From positions 1 to 34,493 of the forward strand of contig JABXHR010000271.1 in the NCBI GenBank assembly GCA_013373515.1: a DNA stretch of 34,493 bases, written 5' to 3'. The notes under the pieces were generated by a model. That model had not been told where the DNA came from. It worked only from the letters and a program-made list of their open reading frames with translations, and ran no database searches. The stretch is from Gammaproteobacteria bacterium (GTDB taxonomy: Bacteria; Pseudomonadota; Gammaproteobacteria; JABXHR01). The position numbers and the translations under genes were made by a program. Shown here piece after piece: positions 7,505 through 18,600 of the stretch. Every line of letters starts with the position of its first letter. The first letter of the stretch is position 1.

Positions 7505-9273
7505 GATTGCTCCCCCTGCCCTTCAGTTACAGGCGCTTTAGCGAAGCCGATTTTCGGTAACACCGCATCGGCTGGCCCGGCAAGGGCAACACGTCCTTTA
7601 TCCATCACAACAATACCATCGCACTGTTTAAGTACAACAGGGCTATGCGTCACCATTATGACAGTATGATCTTTAGCGAGTTCTTTCATACTGGCCACAA
7701 ACTGTGCCTCGGCAGTTGAGTCTAGGTCCGAGGTGGGCTCGTCCATGAGAATCACCGGAGGGTCATTAATCAAAGTTTGAGCGATAGCAATACGTTTGCG
7801 TTGCCCACTTGAGAATCGACCACCCGCTTCACCTACATCTGTATCGAAACCATCGGGTAGAGAGACGATAAAGTCATAGGCAATAGCGCGCTTACACGCT
7901 CTGATAATATTTTCATCCGAGGGGTCCTCGGCACCTAACACCAGGTTATCTTTGATGCTCCCTAGGACAAGCCGTGGCTGCTGCGGCAGATAACCGATCC
8001 AGCGTGCCAAATCAGCTTGACCAAACTGATGTATATCGGCGCCATCAATGAGGATCTGTCCCTGTTGAGCAGGGTAAAGCCCGCGAATGAGTTTAAGCAG
8101 CGTCGTTTTGCCCGAGCCATTGGCACCGACAATCGCGTGTAAACCACCGACACCTAGACGCCCGGACACTTCAGCGATTTGAGGATCTTTACACCCCGGG
8201 TAGCTAAAGGTGACCTTATCGAACTTCACTTCACCTGCTGGCCGTTCTAACCGTACAGGCGCATGCATCTGATCGATATCAAGCGCGAATAGCTCACTCA
8301 TACGATTTTTTGCAGCAGCATACTGACCAAAACTGCGCCAGTGTGACACCAGCTGAACCATGGGGCCAACGAGTTTTCCGGTCAGAATGTTTGCAGCAAT
8401 CAGCGCACCCATAGACATCTGTTGGTCCAATATTGCAAGGGCACCAATAGTGGTCATGAGCACGGTCGCAGCGATGGTCATGCCCTGAGATAGGTCACGA
8501 AAACGATCAGCATCCTTACTACGGTCAAGTGCTTCTCGCATCCATCTAGCGTAGTTCTCTTGCCAACGCTGATCCATAGACTCACGGTCGCCCGACGCCT
8601 TTATCTGCATGCGGGCAGACGTGAGTTCACCCAGCATCGTATCGCGTGCGACCATCTTCTCTTTTTCCACCTCAGCGGCGTTGCGGATAACCCGCTCAGA
8701 CCACCAAGCCAGCAGAGAAAAGGCACCGATTATTGCAAACGCCACTGGCAGAAGTGGCGGTGCAATTACCGATATGAGTAGCAGTGAAAGCCCGAGGAAC
8801 GGGAGGTCGATCAGTAATAGAGCAGGCGCACCCGTAGTTGTTGTGCGAATTAGCTCAACATCACGGAACACCGACTGCCAAAATGCAGGTGGTCGTTTCT
8901 CTAGCTCAAGCGCGGGTAATTGGGTTAGACGCTGATATACCCCTTTGGCAATTGCCACCTCAACCTGCGCACCCACTTTACGTAAAACTGTCGCTCTACC
9001 CTCTCTTAAGAAGAAGTCGAATAGAACCGCTACCGCCATACCCAAAGCGAGTGCTGTTAAGGTTGAGTCTCCTCCTTTTGCTACTACGCGGTCATACACC
9101 TGCAGCGCAAAAATAGACGAGAACAGCCCGATAATGTTGATAACCAGGGCCAAGCCCAACGACTGATAATAGGCCGGTTTAAGCGGTTTGAATATCTGCT
9201 TAAACCAGCCGTCATCAGCTTTGGGCGGCGCACCCTTCGGCATATCACTCTCTAAGCTAAGAGATGTTTGCAT
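7501..9273 (-). CDS. Type I secretion ABC transporter (PrtD-like, no C39-type N-terminal domain)
   Basis: The 590-residue half-transporter has a transmembrane domain (about residues 38-320) fused to an ATPase domain. Motifs in order: Walker A GANGSGKTT near 381, Q-loop YLPQQP, signature FSSGQRKR near 486, Walker B VILMDEPTSDLDS near 505, and the switch histidine in VIMVTH near 541. Only about 35 residues precede the first membrane helix, so there is no C39 peptidase or C39-like domain. This is the PrtD-type length rather than the longer HlyB/LapB type. The signature is FSSGQ, where LSGGQ is the usual form. The ATG at 9273 is 13 bp after the RTX stop; AAGGA, overlapping that stop codon, is the likely ribosome site. 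It should power ATP-driven export of the RTX protein encoded just upstream. Confidence 0.94.
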   Translation of the reverse strand: MQTSLSLESDMPKGAPPKADDGWFKQIFKPLKPAYYQSLGLALVINIIGLFSSIFALQVYDRVVAKGGDSTLTALALGMAVAVLFDFFLREGRATVLRKVGAQVEVAIAKGVYQRLTQLPALELEKRPPAFWQSVFRDVELIRTTTTGAPALLLIDLPFLGLSLLLISVIAPPLLPVAFAIIGAFSLLAWWSERVIRNAAEVEKEKMVARDTMLGELTSARMQIKASGDRESMDQRWQENYARWMREALDRSKDADRFRDLSQGMTIAATVLMTTIGALAILDQQMSMGALIAANILTGKLVGPMVQLVSHWRSFGQYAAAKNRMSELFALDIDQMHAPVRLERPAGEVKFDKVTFSYPGCKDPQIAEVSGRLGVGGLHAIVGANGSGKTTLLKLIRGLYPAQQGQILIDGADIHQFGQADLARWIGYLPQQPRLVLGSIKDNLVLGAEDPSDENIIRACKRAIAYDFIVSLPDGFDTDVGEAGGRFSSGQRKRIAIAQTLINDPPVILMDEPTSDLDSTAEAQFVASMKELAKDHTVIMVTHSPVVLKQCDGIVVMDKGRVALAGPADAVLPKIGFAKAPVTEGQGEQS

Positions 9274-9286
9274 CTTTACTTAATCC

Positions 9287-9665
9287 TTAGCTCAGTGTTG
9301 CCGTCAGGTCTGTTGCGACATAGACATCGTTCACTGTGTCATGATACACGCTGAATGAGCCACTACCGTTGACGCTAGTTACGTCACCTGTATCAACCCA
9401 GTTGCCACCGGTCAACTCAAGACTGTCGCTACCCGCGGTGCTATCCACCACCAGCAGTTGCTTGCCTTGATAGTCGGTGTTGTCAGCAACATTGTTGGTT
9501 CCAGTTACAAAGTCACCGATGTTTGCGCCGTTCAACACAACATCCTGATCGCCATCGGCCAAGTTGAAGATCTCAACATAGTCGATTGTTGCCAAGTTGT
9601 TGTTAGCGAAGTCTAGAGTTTCAGTAGCCACAAACTCGATTGTGTCGTTGCCGCTGTCGCCACTG
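9287..9665 (-). other. C-terminal beta module of the giant protein, presumed to carry the type I secretion signal
   Basis: The last ~120 residues contain the core YVEIFNLADGDQDVVLNGA, then QLLVVDSTAGSDSLELTGG, NWVDTGDVTSVNGSG, and the end YVATDLTATLS. Type I substrates carry an uncleaved signal at the extreme C-terminus, and this is the only candidate. The module is the fourteenth copy of the internal beta module. Confidence 0.7.
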
Positions 9666-12600
9666 ATGTAGTCAGCACCATCGCTGTTGAACTGGATTAG
9701 ATCGTCGCCGGTCTGACCGTAGATGTAGTCATCACCGACACCACCTAGCAAAGTATCATTACCGTTCGAGCCAGCAATAGTATCGTTTCCGGCACCACCT
9801 TCTAAGTACACATCTGAGCCTGTATTGGCTCGCAGTGTATCGTTTCCAGATCCACCTATAATGCCTTCTACATCTCTGTAGTAGATGTTCGAGCCAAGAG
9901 CACTGAACGAGTACTGATTGGCGTTGGCACCATAGAACCAGTAAGCAGTGAACCCTGATGTAGCGGCGGACACGTCAATGATATCTATACCCGCACCGCC
10001 GAAGAAGTAATCTGACGAGCTATCAGCAGCAACTTCAAACACATCGTTGCCGTCACCCCCATAGATGGTATCAACACCCGCACCATCGGTAAGAGTGTCA
10101 TCACCGGCATTACCGGATAGGACGTTATTGTTGTCATCACCGGTTAGGGTATCACTGCCTGAACCACCCGTTACGTTCTCGAAGTTAGTAACGCTATCAG
10201 TACCACCTAAGCCATCTGCGACTGCAACAACTGCGCCTATGTTAGCCGCAATGCTGAAGGTCACACCCGCTGTAGACTGGCTGAAATCGAGAGTATCGGT
10301 ACCGTCAGCGCCGTCCAGAGTGTCATCACCCAAGCCGCCGCCAAAGACATCACTTGCGGTTCCGCCCGTCATACTGTCGTTACCGGCAGTACCCAAGACA
10401 CCTTCGATGTTTGTAATGGTGTCATTACCCAAGTTCAGATCGTTGATTGTGATTGAGTAACCGCCGCTGAAGTCAACAGTGACCGCAGCCGCTGCACCGG
10501 ATAAATCGATCACGTCTACACCGGCGCCACCGTCAATAACGTCATCACCAGCTCCACCGTCGATGGTATCAGAGCCAGTGCCGCCATAAATGGTATCGAT
10601 ACCTGCACCACCCGAAAGGTAGTTGCTACCTGACGTGCCGTAGATGATGTCATCGCCAGCTTCACCGTAAATAGTATCGTTACCGCTTCCAGCTACTAGA
10701 CTATCGTTGCCAACACCGCCATAGATACTGTCTTGGTCGTTTCCGCCCTGAACCGTGTCATTGCCGTCACCGCCATAGACAGTATCGTTATTTGAACCGG
10801 CATCAAGGTAATCGTTACCCTCATCACCGCTCAAGTAATCGTTACCGTTGTTTGCATAGATTGTGTCATCTCCAGTACCGCCGTACAGGGTGTCAAAGCC
10901 ACTATTGGTATTGAAGTAATCATTACCGGCATTGCCATCTAGATAAACTGGCGAGTTGTACGGAGCACGAATCTCATCGTTTCCACTACCTAGAATCAAA
11001 CCTTCAATGCCGTCGTAGTACTTATTAGTTCCATCAACACTTATCCAGTCACTGCTTAGCCCATTGTAGAACCAATACTCGTAAATACGAGTCGTCGCGT
11101 AGCTGAAGTCAATAACATCGATTCCGTTTCCACCGTAGTAGTAATCCGTGCTACCAGCAGTATCAACGAACAGGTCATCACCATCATTGCCGTATACCGA
11201 GTCTTGACCAGCAAGGGCCGTCAGAGTGTCATTACCGGCACCGCCTTGGATATAGTTATTGGAGCTATTGCCTGTGATCGCATCATTTCCGTCTGCACCA
11301 ATGACGTACTCAATATCAACCAAGGTATCTATTGATCCATCTGCTTTAGTTACGGTCATGTTATCCAAATCAATGGTCAAATCACCTTCATAACCGGCGT
11401 AGCTGATGTAATCCGTACCCGCACCACCCATAATGGTATCCGATCCAGCGGTACCGATGAAGGTATCGTTGCCTGCGTTACCTTCGAGGCGGTCGTTACC
11501 CGCGCTACCGGTAATGCTATCAGAGCCAGAACCGCCGATAACGGTTTCGAAGCCTGTGAAGGTTTCGGTGTTACCGTAACCGTCGTTACTAACGGTACCA
11601 GCACCTAAGTTGACTGTAACCGCGCCACTGGTTGAGGCAAAGGTTAGAGTGTCGTTGCCGTCACCACCAGCCAAGGTATCGACGCCGGCGCCACCACCGA
11701 TGATGTCGTCACCGGTTGTGCCAGTAACGCTATCATTACCAGAACCGCCGATTACACCTTCGAAGTTAGATACTGTGTTGGTACCCAAGTTGGTGAGGGT
11801 CAACGTACCTTGCCATGAGCTAGATAGATCAATGGTTTGTGCATCAGCAGTGCCAGAAAGATCCAGGACGTCGAAGCCGTCACCACCGTCAACCGAGTCA
11901 TCACCCGCAGTTAAAGTGATCAAATCATTACCTGCACCACCGATGAGTGTGTCGTTGCCTGCTCCACCGTTGAGGGTATCGTTACCCGCACCCGCATCAA
12001 AGTATGCATCACCGCTGCCAAGACCAAGATTGTCATCACCAGAACCAGCGATGAATTTCTCTACACTGGTGTAGTAGTGGATATTTCCTGCAGAAGTGGT
12101 CCAGCTGTACTGGCTTGCATCACCAAAGTAGATTGATGCACTAATAGCCGTCGTCACTGAGTCGTAGCTCAAAGTATCAACACCGTCACCAGCGTTGATA
12201 GTTGACCGAACAGTGTCCACACCCAATTTGAACACATCATTTTGAGCAGAACCGGTGTACACCTCAAAGTTGCTGATGGTGTAGTTGTAATTTCCATCCG
12301 TCGCGGTTTGATTAACCACATCGACGACCCACTCAGCTGCTATCGAGCTCAGGTCTAGCGTATCGGTATCTTTACCACCATCGTAGGTGTCGTTACCGGC
12401 AGTTGCGACAATCGTATCGTTGTTCCAGTCGCCACGAATGACGTTGTCTTCGGATGAACCCGTCAAATGGTCAGCGCCACGGCCACCTGATAGGTTTTCG
12501 AATCCGCTGATTATATCAACGTTACCATAGCCGTCATTGGTGACCGTGTTAGTGCCGATATTTACCGTTGCACCGTTGCTCGAGCTGTTCCAAGCGAAGG

Positions 12601-15600
12601 TTAAGGTATCGTTACCTGCCCCACCTGTTAGTGAGTCAGCACCTTTATAACCACCAATGATGTCATCTCCGGACGAACCCTCAATGGTATCGTTGTAGGT
12701 CCCGCCAATCAGACCCTCAAAGTTAACCAAGGTTCTGGACGGTGCAGAGCTTTCATTATTATCTATGTAACTGAAGCTAGCTTGCCAATCGGTTGATAGA
12801 TCAACGGAGAAGCCTGTATTAGCTGATGGCCAACCATCTAGAACAGCATAGGCATCTAGACCATCACCGCCATCAAAGTAACCAGCTCCCCAGTCGCCAG
12901 AAATAATGTCGTCGCCAGCGCCGCCGACGATTGTGTCGTTATGGCCGGCACCCCAAATACTATCGTCTCCAGCTCCACCGTATAATTCATCGTTGCCGTT
13001 ACCGCCAGAAATCGAGTCGTTGCCTGCGCCACCGTACAAGGTGTCATTGTAACTTCCCGCATAAACTTGGTCGTCACCTGCACCACCATCAATCCATGAC
13101 TGATACTGGCCTGTAATACTATCATCGCCTTGGGTCAGGATAATTTTTTCGAACGAATTGATGTATTCTCGATCAGCCCAGTAGTAGTAGTTACTACCAC
13201 CTGCATACCAGTTGCCAAATGCGAAGCCAGAAGTCATATTTTCGAAGCTAATGGTGTCAGTTCCTGCTTCACCATAGTAGTAATCATAACTTCCATCTAG
13301 CTCTACAAATACAATGTCATCGCCAGCACCTGCGTAAATAGTATCTTGACCACTGCCTGATTCAAACGTATCTGAATCTTCGCTGTTGTCATCGTCAAGG
13401 TAGTCATTACCGGCACCACCGATGTAAGAATCACTACCAGCCTGACCGTAGATGGTGTCATTCCCATCGTTACCCAACAGGGTGTCATTACCTGCACCAC
13501 CATCTATGAAGTCGTTACCCTCATTACCTTCAAGAGAGTCGAAGCCATCGCCACCATATAGTGAATCATTACCGCCGTTACCAACGATGGTGTCGTAGCC
13601 ACCATTGCCGTAGATCACGTTGGCGTTGTCATCACCCGTGAGGATGTCGGAAGCTGAGCCACCGGTTACGTTTTCGAAGTTAACGATTGAGTCAGTACCA
13701 CCCTGACCATCGGCGATGCTCACCGCAGTCCCCGGTGTGCTGGCAGAGAAGTCAACAATTACGGTTGTGGTCGCCAGTGACAGATCCAGTGTATCCGTAC
13801 CTGCGCCGCCGTCTAGGGTATCGTTACCCAAGCCGCCACCGATAATGTTGTTCTCAGAATTACCCGTTATGCGGTCGTTACCTGTGCCACCAATAATACC
13901 TTCGAAGCCCGTTACCTCGTCGTCACCTAGTACAGCATCGCTAAGCGTTACCGTTGCTGAAGACGCACCAAGAGTAATATCAAGGTCACCCGTTGCTGCT
14001 GAGTAATCAATAACATCGGTGCCGCTACCGCCTATCAGACTGTCGTTACCAGTACCACCCGCGATAGTGTCACTGCCGCTACCGCCAGTGATCGTGTCAT
14101 CACCCGCATCACCAAACAGTTTGTTATCGCCTGCGAAACCTTCGATGACGTCATTATCATCGCCACCGTAGACAGAATCATTACCGTAACCACCAACAAG
14201 AGAATCTTCACCTGCGTTGCCGTAGATAGTGTCGTTCTCATTACCACCCAGGATAGTGTCGTTGTCGTCACCGCCCAAGATGCTGTCGTTGCCGGAGCTA
14301 CCATCGATGCTATCAGCGCCTACGCCACCCAGGATGGTATCGTCGCCGTAGTTAGCGTTGATGGAGTCATCACCTGCATCGCCGGTAATAGAGTCATTAC
14401 CGTAGCCAGCGTTGATGGTGTCGTTGCCATCTTCACCCATGATGGTGTCATCACCGGAGTTAGAACCAGTAGAAGTTTCACTAATCGTATCGGCACCGAT
14501 ACCGCCGCGGATTACGTCGTTACCGAGACCACCGTCTAGCGAGTCGTCGCCATCACCGCCCAGGAGGGTATCGTTGAAGGCACCACCTTCGATGGTGTCA
14601 TTACCCAAGCCACCTAGGAGTGAGTCACGTTCGTCTTCACCCTGGATGTAATCATCACCAGCACCGCCATCAATGGTGTCGAGGTTGTTACCACCACGCA
14701 GTGTGTCGTTACCGGTGCTACCGGTGATGCTATCGCGCCCGTCGCCACCTTGAACCTGCTCGAAGTTAATAAAGGTGTCCGTCCCTTCACCGGTGTCTTG
14801 CTCAGTGGTGTTGCTCAGGTCGATAGTGATGTTAGAGGTAGTAACGAACTTGAGTTCATCCACACCGTCACCAGCATCAACAGAGTCATCACCGCGACCA
14901 GAGATAATGGTGTCATCACCACCTAGGCCTAGAATGGTGTCGTTGCCGATACCTCCGTCGATGGTCTCAGCGCCGTCGGTACCAATGATCGAATCGTTAC
15001 CGTAGTTACCGTAGAGCGTGACTACGGTGTTTAGCGCTACATAGAGGTCCTCTGAGCCATACTGCAGAATGCGGTATTCGTCAGTGCCACCATTGATCGT
15101 TGTGGTATCACCTGTATCCACCCAGCCAAAGTCTTTCAGACTCACGCGGCCATTGGTACCAGTGTTATCCACTATCAACAATGTGGAGGCTGTGTAGTTT
15201 GCATTATCAACTGCACCGTTGCCGGTTGTGGCAAAGGTTTTCACTGCCACGCTGTCGAGCTCTAGGAGCTGGTTGGCTTGAGCCAGTTCGATGATTTCGA
15301 TGTCGCTAAAGCGGTTGTAGGCGCTGTCGTCGAAGTCGAAAGTTTCGCCGTTGTCGTTCAACACAACTTTATCGATACCTGCGCCACCGTCGAAGCTCAC
15401 TGTGTAGCTACTGTTAGTGCCATAGGTTGAGATAGTTAGGGTATCGTCACCGTCATCACCGAAGTACTGGTCTGTACCTTCACCGCTATGGCTGAAGGTA
15501 TCGTTACCTGCACCACCGTGGATGGTGTCATCGCCCGTTCCACCGCTTAATGTATCGTCACCGGCGTCACCGAAGAGCATGTCGTTACCCGCATCGCCGG

Positions 15601-18600
15601 TGATGCTGTCATTACCATCACCACCGCGAACGATATCACTGCCGTCGCCGCCGATAAGGCTGTCGTTGCCCGCACCGCCATCGATAGAGTCGTCATAGGT
15701 GCCGCCATCAATGGTGTCGTCACCCGTACCACCCAAAAGTGTATCGTTTTCGCTACCACCACTGATGCTGTCGTTACCGGCTCCGCCGTCGATAGAGTCC
15801 ATGCCCAGACCGGATTCGAATGTTTCATCTGCTGAACTACCAATCAAGGTATCTTCACCGTTACCGGTGATGATGTGCTCAAAGCCAGAAATAGTTTTAT
15901 CGCCACGTCCAGATCCTGAGTTCACAGCATTTCCAGCGCTTAGATCTACAGATACCGCCACATTCTGCCATTCTGCGTAACGGAACTCTAAGACGTCACT
16001 ACCGTCACCACCGATCAACGTGTCGTTACCACTAGCAACGACTACCGTATCGTCGCCTGCACCGGCATTGAGGCTGTCGTCACCATCGCTGGCAAATAAT
16101 CGGTCGGCATTATCAGAACCAACAATAGTATCGTTGCCGTCACCTGTGTAAACGCCTTCAAAGCCAGTAATACTGTCGGTATCACCGAATTGATCAAGCA
16201 TCACACCTGTGGCCAAGTTGACGTTAACCGCTCCTGAAGCACCTCGGACATCAATGATATCGTTGGTACCAGCACCTTCCAGGGTATCGTTGCCAGCACC
16301 GCCATCTACAGACTGGTTAGTTGTAATCGTTATAGTATCTGCATTCGCAGAGCCCCTAATACGTTCAATGCTAACGAGAGTATCCTGACCACCGTCACCA
16401 TCGGCTGTAACCTGAGGTGCCGTAGCGGTCATATCAATCGTTACTGCGCCAGCTGCATTCGTGTAGTCGGCCCAGTCCCAACCTGTGCCGCCATCCAACG
16501 AGTCATTGCCAGCACCACCCGTTAGAGTATCGTCACCAGCTTGACCGTATAGACTATCGCTACCTTCGCCGCCAATTAAGGTATCCGCACGACCTCCCCC
16601 TGTGAGGATATCATCGCCTTGGTAACCGTCTAAGTAGCCACCTGGACTTAGAGGATCAGAGTCCTGATTAGCACTGATAGCCAGACGGTCATTACCTGCA
16701 CTACCTATGATGCCTTCAATACCGTAGAAGCTATCATCAGCATCGTTATAGTTTCTGTAAGCTTCCGGATATAATGGATATTCGTATTGACCCGTTGAAG
16801 AGTTGTAGACCGTGTATGTCTCGGCACGATCAGTAACAACATCTATCAAGTCGCGAACAGAGAATGACTCTTCGTAAAGAGTTATATCAAGAACATAGGC
16901 ATCCGGTGTACCGCTAGTGCTCTGAGTGCCTGCTGCTATACCCACGTCAACCTGAGAGTAATCAACAATATCTGTGCCGATACCACCGTAGAAGGTGTCA
17001 AGCGCAGCGTCATCGGTTAATACGAAGACATCATTGCCCGCACCACCATAGAAGGTATCCTGCCCGCCACCCGATACAAAAGTATCGTCGCCGTCGTTAC
17101 CGTAGACTTTTTCTGCACCAGTTGAGCCCGTAATACTGTCATTCCCCGTACCGGCGACGACAGTTTCAAAGCCAGAAATGGTATCTGACCCTTCACCCGT
17201 AGCCGTTCCTGACGCCAAGTTGATTGTCAAGTCGCTAGACGTTAAGCCATAGAACAGGGTATCTGAGCCATCACCGCCATCTAGACTGTCATCACCCGCA
17301 CCACCGGAAATGGTCTCGTTTCCTGTAGAACCGATGATGGTGTCGTTGTTACTGCTACCCAGCACGTTCTCGAATCCAGTAACGGTGTCAGCAGATCCCT
17401 CACCGTCACTTGAAACTGTACCAGTGCTCAGATCGACATTGACGCTACCAGTAGCAGTCGTGTAATCAAGTACATCTCGACTGCCTGACCCTCCATCCAA
17501 CGAATCAGCACCGGCGCCACCGACTACCCAGTCATTACCGCTCCCAGAGTTGATTGTATCGTTGCCGGCATCACCGTAAATGGTATCCATACCGGTTGAA
17601 CCGGTAATGGAATCAGCACCTCCACCAGCATGGGTAATGCCAGCACCACCAAGGCTTACCGTATCGGCAGAATTCGTCAGCACGAACTCTTCAATGAACT
17701 GGTAAGAATCGCTACCAATACCCGTTGCCGAGATAGTGCGAACAGTACTGTCGTTAAACTGAAGTGTTGTGCTGGATAGACCAGCCGAAGCATTACTGAG
17801 GTCCAGCGTATCAACACCAGCACCGCCGTAGACTGAGTCATCGGTGCTCGCACTTACAAAGGTATCGTTGCCGATACCGCCAATAATGCTGAAGGCACCA
17901 GAGATGCTATCCGTACCTGTATCCGTGGAGCTGATTGAACCGCCATTAAGGTCGAATGTAATCGCTGCACCTACGTCACTAAAGTCCAGAGTATTAGTAC
18001 CACCTGTTGAGCTAAAGTTATCGTTGCCCGCTGTACCTGTAACAGACTCAATACCGGTAAAGGTTACTGTTGCACCGCTGCTTACGGTACCCGCGCCTGT
18101 CGCTGTAAAGGCGATAGTCACGCCGCTACCAAATTCGCTGTAGTCCAGCTTATCTGACGTTGCATTACCCGTGATTGTTACGCCATCAGCGTTAACGAAT
18201 GTAGCGTTTGTACCGTCAGAGATAATTGCATCGATACCGGTAAAGCTATCGGTACCGTAGGTTGTCGTTATTGAACCTGCGCCTGCACCGGTAAATTCAA
18301 CCGTGTAATCACCCGTCACATCGGTTAAATCAAGCGTATCCGTACCCGCACCACCGGTGAAGGTATCGTTGCCTTTGCCTGCATCAACCAGGCTAAAGGT
18401 ATTGCCCGCAGCGCTCGCTACGAACGTATCGGCCAACGAGGTACCTTTAACCGCTTCAATACCTGTGAAGGTATCTGTGCCTGCCACAGTACCTGTTACG
18501 GTACCGGCGTCAGCAGCACTGTAGGTCACAGTGATTGCAGTTGAATCCTTGCTGTAATCCAACAGGTCGGTTTCTGTGCCACCGTCGATAGTGTCGTCGC

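Noticed and set aside
9274-9286. Possible terminator between the giant RTX gene and the ABC gene.
   Set aside because: Only 13 bp separate them, with no inverted repeat; the ABC ribosome site overlaps the RTX stop, so read-through is expected.
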